Shown piece by piece: positions 21,880-33,514 of a DNA stretch of 64,000 nucleotides. Positions within the stretch are counted from its first letter, which is position 1. Each line of letters starts with the position of its first letter. Source of the stretch: Pachyseris speciosa. Taxonomy: Eukaryota > Cnidaria > Anthozoa > Scleractinia > Pachyseridae. The stretch covers positions 27,501-91,500 of the forward strand of contig JAEMWC010000365.1 in NCBI GenBank assembly GCA_016490735.1. Reading direction: 5' to 3'. The position numbers were made by a program, and so were the translations under genes. The notes beneath the pieces are model-generated. The model saw only the letters and a program-made list of their open reading frames with translations, did no database searches and was not told the origin of the DNA.

Positions 21880-22190
21880 TTCCTGTAGGGTAGAACCCCG
21901 GGCTAACCAGGGGGATTGAAAAATCAGTCGAGCAAACTTCAGGAATTTCCTGGGGGGTCGGGGAATCTCTGAAGACAAAGTCCCCTGGGTGAGCTGTCTT
22001 TCAGTTGAAAATCCCTGTAACATCCTTTTCAAACTTAAGAATTTCCTCACCCCCTAATCTTTGATCATAAAGCAATATCAAGATTTTCCCCTACCCTCGG
22101 GCAAAGAATCCCATCCATCTCCTTGCATTCCCCCAAATATCTCCCTGGTAGGCCCGGGGGTAGACCCACAGGGACGCCGATGACATGTGC
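21880..22190 (-). mobile_element. MITE, CCCGGG-ended family, copy 1
   Basis: Holds GAACCCCGGGCTAACCAGGG on the left and GTAGGCCCGGGGGTAGACCC, GCCGATGACATGT on the right, with a CCCTAATCTTTGATCATAAA core. The core matches the reverse complement of the better-preserved copy at 45012-45347. The left terminal repeat is degraded. Confidence 0.65.
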
Positions 22191-22194
22191 ATTA

Positions 22195-23850
22195 TTACCT
22201 GCTAAAGCATCAAACATAATTTAGTCCTGTACATTGACTGTCCTAAAACAAGGACAGTAATAATTATTGTGTTCTAAAAAACACAATATAAGTTAGGTCC
22301 ACAGAAGACGAGCGAGGTTTCAGAGATCCCCTTGGCTTGCTGAAGTATTGAGCTGGCATTAAAAAAACAACAAACAAAATTAAAATTAAAAAAACAACAA
22401 CAAACAAATAAAGGATAGTGAAATTACATAAGCTTAAGCTTTTCATTCTGAGTTTAATTGTCTAAGAGCATGACAATAACAGTAATGATATACACTGGTA
22501 AGCCATGAAGAGCAGGTTGCAGCAAGTAGTTGATGAATCGAAATTGCCACATTGTTTTGCCTAAGTACAAAATGTGGAACCTCAGTGACCGATTTGGTTC
22601 ATAAAACTAAATTCTATATACAATGCTCAAGGTTCACTGGTTTCCGATTTTTATTGTGTTTGCCATTACAACAATTTCAGAAGTGTTAAGTTTAAGTATT
22701 TTGTACTGCATTATTAGTGTTAAGTACGTCATCAAGGTTTGAAAAACTCATTCCGTACCTTGCCTGCACTCTTCAGTTGTCTTCCCTCAATTCGAACAGC
22801 TCTCCAACCCAGCATGAGACGATTCTTGACGACTTCGAGCGCGCGTGAATAATAATGAAATAGCTTCACAGGGACACAACGCAGGACTCCTAAAGTTGAC
22901 CCACTGACAAACTGAATGACTGATCTTAAACTTCACCGTCGCGAAATTTTTTTTAACCAGCAACGCACCGAACAGTGCGCATTCAAGTAAATAAAATAGG
23001 CACTGTATAAACTTCGGGGAAAAAAATCGAAATTGAAAACGGTAGATATTTCGATCATATACCATTCTTTAACCTTGCTTTTGACGGTGGCTGAAACTTC
23101 GCGTTTTAAAAAGATATTAAACAACAAAGTCCCCATAGCATTCTTGTTGACCTGACCGGCCATTACCCGTGTCCGTACTGCGCATGTCTCTAATTTCTGT
23201 CTTTTGACGCATCGCATTCATTCCGTGAGGGGTAAACTTGGCCAGAGTCATCCATGCTTCCTCATTAGGAAAATTATTTTTACCATTCAGTAATTAGTCC
23301 AATCTCCTCTGTGTTTAAGCAGCCGATTTTTGACCGTACTTGCGCTTAACATTATCGTATACAGTTCAGGGTATAATATTTTCGATTTCTATTTTTTCGA
23401 TGGAAATAAACTTTTTAACTGTGATATTTCAAAAACAAGAGGCTACAATTAGCCTAAACTCGGGCTCGCAGAAAACATTATTGTATCCCTAATTTAGCAC
23501 TAAACAAAAGAATAGAGAGAAGTCTGTCTTTGTTACATCGGACACATTGCGCTTAACATATGTTGGAGTCTATTTCTTTGCAGTGTATATCCGTAGACCC
23601 CTATCAGATCAACAGCTATAGGTAAAAATAGGTTATTTATTGCAAAAAAGAAACTAAGCACACTTGTTTTCGCTTCGATGAATATTTCTGCTAAGTGTTT
23701 GAGAAAGGAAACGCTTATCAAACGATGTAGGATTTTTTCGCATAGACGTTAATGGGGTCTCGGTGAAATGTGTGGAGAAAAAATAATCTGTATACAAATA
23801 CATCATTTGAAACATAAGAGAGTAAGGTTTCTGCGGTCAGTTTCACGTCA
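22195..23850. other. no gene recognised
   Basis: No convincing exon. Small hairpins only (GTCCTAAAACAAGGAC at about 22240; TTGTGTTCTAAAAAACACAA at about 22267). Confidence 0.45.
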
Positions 23851-23854
23851 CGCA

Positions 23855-24865
23855 AGTACGGTGTAAAAACTAAAATCGCTTATCATTCAACAACTAGAAA
23901 TTGAGATATTGTGGAAAAATAGTAAATAAACTACCTGTTAAAGTCTCAGGGGTGTATGATATCCTGTACTTGAGTTATTCAACAAAATGTACCACTCAAA
24001 ATTAGATTAGTATGGAGCCGCCACAGGGGAACACGGCAGTCCAATTCAAAACATATGGAGTTCAGTCTGGTCATGTTAAAAGTATTCTTCTCGCTGTTGA
24101 ACTTGCAAACATTTGTATAGACACTTCTCTCAACATATTAGTCGTTCACACTTCAAAGACACAAGGTGAATCGACGTTTTCCGATACGTGACAACAGGCA
24201 TCATTCTTGGTGTTGTGAGTTGTTATTTATAGTTCGCGCTTGCGCAGAAACTTCGGAAATGCCTTTTATGGATGAAATACGACGACGAAAAAGGAAGCCC
24301 ATTTTAAACCTTGGGCTATTCACTAGCCCAAGTAAAAAAAAAACGAAACAAAACATTATTTAAAACGAGTGAGTATTCGCCGAGAAATTGGGATATAAGC
24401 TTTTTGCACTGGATGCAAAAGCTAACAGGATATTGAATCGAGTGCAGCCAATTGGAGTGTTGTATACGAAAAAGCTATTCTTGGCACGTCACGCAAGTAT
24501 CACGCAAATAAAAAATAAAGTCACTCACCATTTAATAAATGAAGTAAAAAAATTGAGACATTGTAAAAGAGTAATAAATAAAAAACATGTCCAAGTCTCA
24601 GGGCTGTGCGATATTCCAAACTTGAGTTATTCGGCAAAGGGTTTCACTCAAAATTATAGTTTTTAGTATGGAGACGCCATGTTGGTGTCCCTCTAACCTC
24701 TAACAGTTGGTGTCCGCACTAACATGGCGGCCAGTGGAAACATCTGGAGTTAAGTTTGGCTCTCTCAAAACATTTTTTCTCTCTGCTAAACTAGAAATCA
24801 TTCGTACAGACACTTCTTTTAACATATTAGTTATTCAGAACTCAAAAACACGAGGCATATCGATA
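23855..24865. repeat. direct duplication, two diverged copies of about 320-380 bp
   Basis: 23855-24175 and 24485-24865 share, in order, GTCACGCAAGTA, AAGTCTCAGGG-TGT, CTTGAGTTATTC, CACTCAAAATTA, TAGTATGGAG-CGCCA, TGGAGTT-AGT-TGG, AGACACTTCT and AACATATTAGT. The second copy carries a small extra hairpin (GTTGGTGTCC-CTAAC) near 24685-24720. Confidence 0.65.
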
Positions 24866-24869
24866 TATT

Positions 24870-25640
24870 CGTGTACGTAACACGTCTCTCACAAACAATC
24901 CAGATGTCACGCATTGTCAGTGGCAAATTTGCAAACTCAAACTGCTCTATTTTCAAAACAAAGCATGATGCCGAGCTGAAAACAGGCCAGCAGAAATGTC
25001 TTTTACCTGATGAAGGTAAAAACTCAAAATTTTTAACTATTTTTTTCTGACGTCACGTACAAAACACCAATTTTGTTTGATGAAGGTCGTACGCTTTTAG
25101 TTTTTCGGCCGCGGCGATGGGTCAAATAAGCCACAGCTTGATAAACAAGTGAACTGTCTGGAGCACGAGTGTTTGCGTACCGATAAAATTACGCGGAAAA
25201 TTTCCACAGTAGGTGACCAGAAGAAAAGTTAGCGTAAATTGATTGGCCGATCGTCGATAGGGGTGTTTGGGGGTGGTGTTTGTTTGTGTAGTGAAGATTT
25301 TCTTCAAGCGCTGTTTTCGCAAAGTTTATTTTTGTCTTGATGCTTTCAAGAGTTGCAACCCAAGGGCGATTTGTTCAATTTCGATCAAATTTTGATAGTC
25401 GCACTAGATTAATTTATCTTTAACAAACACGTGTTGGGGAATTAGCTAATTCAAATACGTTTTCCGCTAAGAAATTTGGGGGAAATTTGGGGATAGCGGA
25501 AGTCAGCGGGCGAGAGGAAAGAAAGAGGGACTGCTCGCATTCTAGGTTTCAAGTGATAACCGAGTTGCATAATACTTGCATTAAAAGATCCAACTACTTT
25601 ACGGACTTGTATATGCTGTGGCTCAATTTTATCCTTGGTA
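24870..25640. other. no gene recognised
   Basis: Nothing supportable seen. Confidence 0.45.
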
Positions 25641-25651
25641 TACATTACCAT

Positions 25652-25758
25652 TAGGCTCGATTTCCAGCCGTTTTGTGAGCCCGCGTTCCTTGCCTCACAC
25701 TACGTTTGTTGGGAGGAGGATGATAGCGGACTCTCAAAACGGCTGGAAATCGAGCCTA
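25652..25758. mobile_element. 107-bp MITE with 24-bp perfect inverted ends and 10-bp target duplication
   Basis: The ends start TAGGCTCGATTTCCAGCCGT and are perfectly complementary over 24 bp. The flanks 25642-25651 and 25759-25768 are both ACATTACCAT. A 9-10 bp duplication points to a Mutator-type transposase acting in trans. No coding capacity. Confidence 0.9.
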
Positions 25759-26081
25759 ACATTACCATACACAAGAATAAAAGAAAATAAAACCTGAACC
25801 AACAATAAAATTGAACCACAAGGACAAGTGGACGCTTGTAAAGATAAAGGTAAGGTAATTGTTATTTATCAAAGTTAAAATTCATTCAGGTACAATATGT
25901 TAAAAATATATTTGTATAAAAAATCTGGTTCAGGAGTCACAAACGCAACAACTTAAAGGATCCTCAGATCTGACAGCCAAAGGCCTGAACAAAAGCCTCC
26001 GGGAAATCAAACGTGCGTAGTGACTCATCTTTTTTGCGCTGAGAAGCGTTTTTCTAGTTTACAGGTCTCCCAATGATTGAA

Positions 26082-26334
26082 ATGATACATGGTTCAACAT
26101 TTGTTGAGCAACAAATGTTGCAGCTGCTGTTCAACAAATGTTGAACAGTGTATAATATGCCGTTCAACATGTTGAAAGTTGTTGAACGTTGTTGAACGAA
26201 AATCGAGCTTGGCTCTATTCCGTTCAACAAGTTGCCCCTTGTTGAATGGCATATTTCAACGTTCAGCATCACATGATACACAGTTCAACATTAGTTGATC
26301 AACAAACGTTGAGCGATGTTGAACCGTGTATCAT
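26082..26334. mobile_element. palindromic element built from GTTCAACA/TGTTGAAC words
   Basis: Ends ATGATACA-GGTTCAACAT in inverted orientation. Between them the words GTTCAACA, CAACAAATGTTG and TGTTGAAC recur about ten times. No target duplication recognised and no coding content. Confidence 0.75.
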
Positions 26335-26429
26335 TCGCTTAAGAGAACGCCGCCGTTACGTTGATATCTCACCTGGAAATGACATATCAAGAACGAAAGA
26401 ACTCTACAATGTTTTATTGGGGTTTACCT

Positions 26430-26495
26430 AAAACATGGAATCCGGAATACAGAATCCGGAATCTGGAATCCGGAATCCGGTATCTAGAAACTGGA
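26430..26495. repeat. GAATCCGGAA minisatellite
   Basis: Five to six short units of AATCCGGAA/AATCTGGAA. The same word, inverted and preceded by TTTACC-AAAACAT, is at 32875-32935, beyond the Harbinger element. Confidence 0.6.
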
Positions 26496-26499
26496 ATTA

Positions 26500-27280
26500 A
26501 TAATTAATAAGAGGGTTAAAAGACCCGAAGAAGACGATAGATGTCTTACAGGAGGAGGTAGGATGTGGAGGGATATAGGGATAAGTATTAAGAAAGACCG
26601 TATGCAGGATCATTAAATGCAACTTAAAGAGCTGACCCGCGAGATTTTACACTAGCCTCGTACATGTTTAACCTTAACAAACAAACAGGCCCATGCAGTG
26701 TAGCCCTCGTTGCAAAAACGGAGTGAGAAGCATTGTTATTGGGAAGAAAATCTTTCTTGGAGCAGATTAACCACGTTTATCGCCTACTGTAAAAGTAGGC
26801 CTGACCAAGTCCTCAGTTGTTGTAGATATCCTTAACCAATCAGAAGTGGAGAGCAGCGGATTTTGCGTGCTCGAGGTTCCTATGGGCACCATACCGACTT
26901 AGGTTTCAGCAAAGGAACGAGTCTTGGAAAGCCCCTCGAAAAAAAAGAGCAATGACAGAAGACGGTACAACTGTATGAGGGTGAAAATGTTGTAGGCAAA
27001 CGAAAGCGCTAAAACAATTCTCATCCAGCCTCCATAGCTATCATTTCCAGGTGGGGCATTTATAAACGTCTTTTTTTGTAATAAATATTTTTTGTCTTCT
27101 TTTTTTCTCCAATTAATCTCTTGGATTATATTTATTTCGTGTTAGTTTCTTTTTTCTGTATATTTAAAGTTATTTTAAATTGATTTTTCTTCGTCTTTTG
27201 GAGATGTTCCGGAATGTACCAGGATGTTCCGAAATGTCCCATGTTCCTCATTTTATCGACGGCTACTCGACAATCTGAAA
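26500..27280. other. no gene recognised
   Basis: Nothing supportable seen; T-rich low complexity around 27070-27190. Confidence 0.45.
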
Positions 27281-27284
27281 TGTA

Positions 27285-28775
27285 CACACCGATACGGTGA
27301 GGGTAAAAGGAGGAATGAGTTTGCGGAATGGCATGTGGCATGACTTGCGGAATGGCATAATTATGCAGAATGTAATATATACAGAATGACCCGAAGAAAT
27401 TAATTCAAGTAAAAAGAGTTAATTCTTCTACAGCCTATCGCAAGCTAGTTGCCGAACTCGGTGACAACGAAATGTTGAAGACGAATTGGCCAGGATTTGA
27501 CCGAGAAATATTCCAGTTTTGAGCACTGCTCTCCACAGGGCTTGTGCTGATATAATTATTTTACAAATGAATCCTTGAGGTGATTAAATTTCTCTTGAAT
27601 TTGATTTGACTGGCCGGCGGCCGACATGAGGAGGAACATTTCAAAATTAAGCACTACTTTCTACCGGGCTTGCTTTGGTATAAACATTACATTTTTAAAC
27701 TCTTGAGGAGGATTAGTTTGTTCGCGAATGATATTTCCTGCGCAACTGTGGTCCCGGTTTGTGGTATTTAAGAAAGAATCGTTCGGCTACGATCAAACGG
27801 GCTTTCAATTAATTTGTTATCTTCAGCACCTTGTCAATTTCACAGCGTGGTGTAGGTCAAACTACTACTACTATCCATTTGGCCGGTTTGAAATGGCTTA
27901 TATAAAATTTTATTTTACCGGGGCAGAAGAGTATACGCTTCTGACCGGGGTTGACTGTATGAGATTTAGGAACGGAGCCTCGTAGAGCTTATATTATGGT
28001 TTTCAGAACTTTACAAGAGTTTCACATCGGTCGCGATGCCTTGATATGATGTTTATACGATATGAATATTCAGTGAACTCAGCGCTCGCGTTGTCGCCTC
28101 ATCGAAGAGCAAAAAAAACGGGAAAAATATAATTCCTGAACTGACTAATCCTATAAAAGCAAACTCAACAGCTGACTCAAGAGAAACTTTAATCACCTCA
28201 AGAGTAGGTCCATTTGTAAAAGATATAAATCAAAGCAAGCCCCATGGAGATGCACCGAACTTGTGGGGTACAGTCAAACTCACGAAAGATTCCTTTTAGT
28301 CACTTCGATTCAATTCATTCATTCTCACTACCTGCTTTTACAATTCTCGTTTCACCTAAAAACATGTACAGACTGTCAAAAAACTCTGCCCTATCCGATT
28401 TTATAGTGTCACCATCTGAATGTAACGCAATCACAAGAGTTTCGACCAGAGAACAGTACTCAACACTGAAATATTTCTCGGTCAAATTCTGACCAATTTC
28501 AATATTTCAATATTTTGTTGTGACCTAGTTCGGCAACTAGCTTGCGATTGTTCACTGTAAGTTAGGCTGTCAGACACGATCAATAATCGCATGTTCCAAG
28601 ATTATTAACTGTAGAATTATTTTAACTACAGAAAGGAAAGGGCGCACTTTCAGTTAATTCATTTCTTTGAGTCAATCTGCATATATTATATTCTGCATAA
28701 TTATGCCATTCTGCAAGTCATGCCACATGCCATTCTGCAAACTCATTCCCCCTTTTACCCTCACCGACACCGATA
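27285..28775. mobile_element. 1.5-kb element with long inverted arms
   Basis: The left arm (27285-27600) and right arm (28170-28775) match in inverse order: GGTGAGGGTAAAAGG, GGAATGGCATGTGGCATGAC, GGCATAATTATGCAGAAT, TCGCAAGCTAGTTGCCGAAC, TTGACCGAGAAATATT and CTTGAGGTGATTAAA. Inside the left half a block is also repeated directly (GGGCTTG...CTTGAGG at 27540 and 27668). No protein-coding content found; non-autonomous fold-back type. Confidence 0.75.
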
Positions 28776-28779
28776 GAGT

Positions 28780-29309
28780 TCCCAAACATTCCAGCATGGA
28801 GCAACAGACAATGATCAATCAGGCATAAGCGTTCCCACGCACAATTAAGTCAAGATGTGCAAAGTGATTTTTCTCTGCTTTTTGGTCACGTAGCGGTCAA
28901 AATAACAAGCAAAAAATAGCTCTTGTTTTACAAAGATCAAGCTGAAATGTATAACGAAACATTGAAAACGGAAAAAAAAAGTTGCTCGAAATCAAACTGA
29001 AAAGCTGATAAAAAATCAAAAGTTGTTCAAAAAGTTGCCGTCAACTTGTGGACAGGCCTAACACTTTTCATCGACAAAAAGAATAAGAGAAGGTGCTTTT
29101 AATTAAAATGATTTGATTTTAAAATGTTCAAAATGCACAAACATTGATTAGTATCGTTGTGATGTGATTGAAAGCCGTGTGCTTTAAAGGAATCAGGCGG
29201 TTTATTAAAAGCAAAACCAAAGTATTAAAATGCTGCCCTAGAATAAAATTCACGGGCTTGATGGCTGCAAAACTCAGTCTAAGTCATCATATAATTTGTT
29301 GACCATATT
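28780..29309. other. no gene recognised
   Basis: Nothing supportable seen. The last three bases (ATT, 29307-29309) are the left target duplication of the next element. Confidence 0.45.
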
Positions 29310-29576
29310 AGAGACCTTAAGCACCAGGACGGGAGGCACGACGACGGCATACCGGAAGTTTATTTTCCGTTCCGGTCATGCGCAGAACCTGAAAAGCTGA
29401 CTGCAATCCGCCGTCGTCCTGTCGTTGGCGACGCCACATTGGCTGTTTTGACGTAGTGTCGACAACGTCGAAATTCCTTGTAAAGTTCTTGGTCCTTTTC
29501 ATTGATTTACGGTATTCTTTCTTGCGTGTACTTTTCTGGTGTTTACTGCTTAAGTTATTTGAGGAGAAATTCCACG

Positions 29577-30814
29577 ATGAACGTCCCTGAAGCAGGAACA
29601 TGCGCTAGCACAAGCCGCCCATCGGCAAATTTTCAGAAGACCTCAAGCTCGAAGAAATCCATACGGTAAGATCTATTTCATGTATATCTTCTGTGCTCTA
29701 GTTATCACTGATCCAGTTTAATATGCTCGCCATTTCATTTTATGCTGATATTTCTGTCTACATCTAAGCTATTTCTACGTATTTACATTTCTGAGATGAT
29801 GAGAAGGTAAAATTATCTTCGTGTGAAATAATTTTCAGTGCCGCCATAAACAGCGAAACTTGGGGCAACTTACCTTTTACTCTAAGGCGCGAAATAAATG
29901 TGCCTTATTGTTTACATTTAATTATCGTTTAAACCTGATAGCCACCAAAAATCGGTTTTAAAACTGAAGCAACGAAAAGGATTTTTATTTTGCCAATGGT
30001 GGAAAGTATTTCCAGCCAAAACTTGCACTCCTCTCCATCCTCTCTTGATTGAGATGCTTTGAACGAAAAGTTGAGACAAGCAGCTTGAAATGTCCTTTTT
30101 ATTGTGATAATTCAACAGCTCTGCAATGTACTGGACCGAAGAGCATGACAGATTGATGTGCCGTGAGATTCTTGCTGTAGATCCATTTACTGGTACCAAA
30201 AAGGGAACTGTTCAGAGGGGAGCAAAATGGAAAATAATTGCAGACCATCTTTTGGAGATTTTGGAACCCAAATTTAAAGTTGATTCGAGAGCTGTGCGTG
30301 ATCGCTACCAACTTCTGGCTCAAAAACTCCGAAAGAAGCTGAAAAGTGAGGAGAAAGCCAGTGGTATAGACACGGAAATGTCTGAGACTGAAACTGCTAT
30401 TGAGGAGCTTATAGAGAAGGAAGATGCAGCTGAATCAATGAAAGGAGATGACACACAGAGGCAGAGGGAACGAAAAAATCAAGACAAAGAGAATGCTGAG
30501 GACATGAGAAGACAGGCCATGGAAAGGATGGGGCAGACCCAGAAAAGAAAAAGTGTAGAGGGAGAAAATGAAACAAAGAAAAAAAAAGGTCAAGTGGAAG
30601 TGATACTTTGCTTTATTTGCGAGAACGAAATGAGTTTTTGCAAGAAACCCATAAAGAGGAGCTTGCTCTTCGAAAACAGGAACTTATGTTGCAAGAGAAA
30701 AAGCAGGAAGATCTTATGAAGTTGATAGTGCAACAACAACAACAGCAGAGTAAGCAGATGCAAGATTTTCAGGCACTGATGTTCACTGTTCTGAACAAGT
30801 TTGGACCAAAATGA
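29577..30814 (+). pseudogene. Myb/SANT-like accessory protein of the Harbinger element, frameshifted
   Basis: Exon 1 (29577-29665) starts MNVPEAGTCASTSRPS and ends CG before GTAAGA in phase 2. Exon 2 begins at 30119 after AATTCAACAG and continues in frame (RSAMYWTEEHDRLMC). The trihelix/SANT-like domain (YWTEEHDRLMCREIL...AVRDRYQLLAQKLRKK) would bind the element ends and import the nuclease. A long charged coiled coil follows. In the A8 run at 30581-30588 the frame is lost; the continuation, LLYLRERNEFLQETHKEELA through a Gln-rich helix to LNKFGPK and the stop at 30814, is in another frame. The family ends in just such a coiled coil, so one A was probably gained or lost. An assembly error in the homopolymer is possible. 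Confidence 0.75.
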
Positions 30815-31290
30815 TTATCCTTTTGCTTATGATGTGGACACCTCTAGCTCGTTCACTGTAGGATAGCATGTTTTGGAAATGTTTCACTTGATGTCAGTTG
30901 CATTTAGAAAATTGCTCAGTCTGACAAGAAAGATGAAAAAGGTTAACCTTTTTGTGTTGTTAATTTGCAATCTCATGTTAAGGTTCCATTCACTCCTTCA
31001 GCATTGACATTGTGTTATACAAGAATAAGATCTGTATTTATTGATTTATTTGTTTAAAAACAAACTTGTGTTAAGAAACATTACATTGAAATTACTTTTA
31101 CTGGGACCACTTATGGAAAACATTCCTATGGTTGCATTTACGTACTATATCTGCCATTTCACTTGAAATATTTAATGAAAATACTGCAGATTAACATTTA
31201 AAGTTCCTAAGCAAACTTTCTTTCACCGTTGTGAATTACAAAGCAAGAAAAAACGGTCTGCATTCTGTATCTTTGGAAATAAATGCTTTC

Positions 31291-32650
31291 TTAATAAGTA
31301 TGGGCAAATGGACTGAAAAATGTATTATGAAAGCCTCCCTGTTTACAAAACAAATGACCCAACCTTTGTTTTTGAAGGGTTAAAATGATGACAAAAATTA
31401 AGTATTCTTGCAGAGTTGGAGGCTCCAGATCAAAGAATGTTGAGGTATGGTTCCCATATAAACAAGTCAGAGCATTTCTGAAAATGGCACATACTATGTA
31501 ATACTTGCCAACTGAGCTCAACTGGATTTTTAAATTTTTCTTAAAGTCAATGAATTTAAAGTATTCCACTATGTCCCTGAACAGCCACTCCACTGACTCA
31601 CGAACACCACTCATGGATGTGTTAAAGGCCTCTTGCAGTGGAGTCAATACAGCATGCTTGTATGGTCCTTGTAAATGGACCCTGAGGGGGTAGGCCGGGT
31701 CTCCATATAAACACAAGGGCCTACCGGCAGTAGAAAAAGCATTTCTCTCTAACTGATCAAGGAGTTTAGAATCAGCCAGCATACCTGCATCATGCCTCTT
31801 GCCCTCTAGAGTAAAGGAAAATAAAGAGAAGTTGAGTACTTTGCTTTATAGATGTCAACAGAAACTTCAAAGGGTCCTACAGTGGATGCGGTGAAAAGGG
31901 AGGGGTGGTAAGATACAGTTCATAGAAATACTCTATTATCCATGGGAATATCATGAATTGAGAAAATTAACCAGATTGATATTTACCTACTGGGCCATAA
32001 ATCTGAGCTATCATTCCAGATGGCACAGTGACAGACTGGAATTTGATGGCGTGTACTCTTTTGTGGCCATTGTAGACAACTCTTTGGTTATCTTGAGGTC
32101 GACATATTGGCCTAACAGTACCATCGATGAATCCATAGCAGTTATCCAATGCTGCCCCCTTCTCTGCAACCGCAACTGCGTACTCTTCCAGCTTTAGTTG
32201 GTCTAACAAAAAGTTGTTCCATTGTGTGATGCGATGGCCATGCATATTGTAGATAAAATCCACTACTGTGTTTGTTATCATAGAAAGCACTGGCACAGGT
32301 TTGGCGAAGCGAGGAATCATGTCGCTGTATCGACAAGGATAAGAGAATCTCTTTAGCGCCATACACAAACCTTCCATGCCATCACACACACTCCGTTGTT
32401 GGCAGAAAAAGGTGTCGGGGATTTGGAGTGCCTCAGCAAGAGAAGGAAGATCATTCTTCTCGAAGCGAAACTCAGCTTTGCATTCCACAGGATCCATGCT
32501 TTCTAGGTCAAATTTTTCGTAGTCTTCATATGGGAAGCTAGGGTTCTTTGAAACGTTTTGCTCCCATAAAAGGGCGAATTCTTCATCGTCTATTGTTCCC
32601 TCGTCATAAGCTACCAGCAACTCGTCTCTAGCTTTTGCAAACGACGCCAT
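31291..32650 (-). CDS. HARBI1-type DDE transposase, apparently intact
   Basis: Exon 1 (31987-32650) starts MASFAKARDELLVAYDEG and ends CCAGTAG before GTAAAT in phase 1. Exon 2 (31291-31805) begins AG after TTTACTCTAG and continues EGKRHDAGMLADSKLLDQLE in frame to the stop at 31291. The product is about 392 residues. The DDE_Tnp_4 core is complete: first Asp in NCYGFIDGTVRPI, second in LCLYGDPAYPLR, Glu in RESVEWLFRDIVEYF, with KRVHAIKFQSV between them. I see no in-frame stop or frameshift. With matching ends and a short target duplication it may be young. Its Myb-like partner is frameshifted, so mobility would need a partner in trans. Confidence 0.9.
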
Positions 32651-33224
32651 GTTTTCACTGCATTTAAGAAGTGTTGTCCTTTTTGAAAACTGGCGGGAAG
32701 TTGCCGTCGCAGTGTTGCTTAACATGCTCAGACGACTGCAACGCGACGTCGGTCTCGCCCCAGCCTTTACGCGGATGTGCCGTCGCCGTCGTCACCTCCC
32801 GTCCTGGTGCTTAAGGTCTCTATTATTACCCAAGCGACTTCAACCTCTGTCAAAATTGTCTACCAAATTTCTTTAGATTCCGTTTTCCGGATTTCATGCA
32901 TATTTCGTATTCCGGATTCAATGTTTTGGTAAACCCGTTCTATTGTCAGCAGTGCGACGACGGCGTTAGAAAACTCAGATAAACCAGGCCAAATCAGCTT
33001 TTAAATACTCTGTGGGCAGTTGGGATGAGCAAGTGAACAGATTTAAACTGAGCACAGTGTCACAGTATTAAACGCCTGCATGGTCTCCTTAATAATTATA
33101 ATGTCAAGATCACAAATAGGAATGCAAAATTGTCTTTAGTCGTTAGAAGCTAATTCATATTGCAAATCATGGGTGTCGAAAGAAGAACCTAAAAAGAAAC
33201 AACAATAACAACAACAACAAGAAC

Positions 33225-33510
33225 AACGAGCGACGAGTAAACGATGAGCGACAAGCACGAGAGCTCTTCGATCGATCACCAAGCCATGCCGCGAATATTT
33301 ACATCACTGGCATCAAACTACAAGACTTCTGGTTAATGCGGCCTGAGTATGTGTAAAGTCAAACACTCACCGGCATTCAAATAGCTTGAGAAAGGCGGGA
33401 GGAAATTGTTGTGTCTTTCCAAGTCTTCGAGTGTCATGGACGACTCTTCACCAAACACGAGAGATCACTGAGAACAGCGGCGTCAGCCGATATCGATGAC
33501 GTCACTCGCT
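33225..33510 (-). repeat. dispersed repeat with an exon-like segment, copy 2
   Basis: Partner of 18585-18900 (same order of blocks). The minus strand reads a KTQQFPPAFLKLFECR-like peptide before a GTGAGTGTTTG donor. The region above it contains GATGACGTCACTCGCTAAA, matching TATGACATCACTAGCTAAA in copy 1. Confidence 0.5.
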
Positions 33511-33514
33511 AAAT

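Larger units (their letters stand above)
29310..32821. mobile_element. PIF/Harbinger DNA transposon, about 3.5 kb
   Basis: The terminal inverted repeats start AGAGACCTTAAGCACCAGGA (29310) and end with its complement at 32821; similarity runs about 45 bp inward. Both flanks read ATT (29307-29309, 32822-32824), a 3-bp target duplication as expected for this superfamily (usually TWA). Inside are the two hallmark genes in convergent order: a Myb/SANT-like DNA-binding protein (plus) and a HARBI1-type DDE nuclease (minus). Confidence 0.9.
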
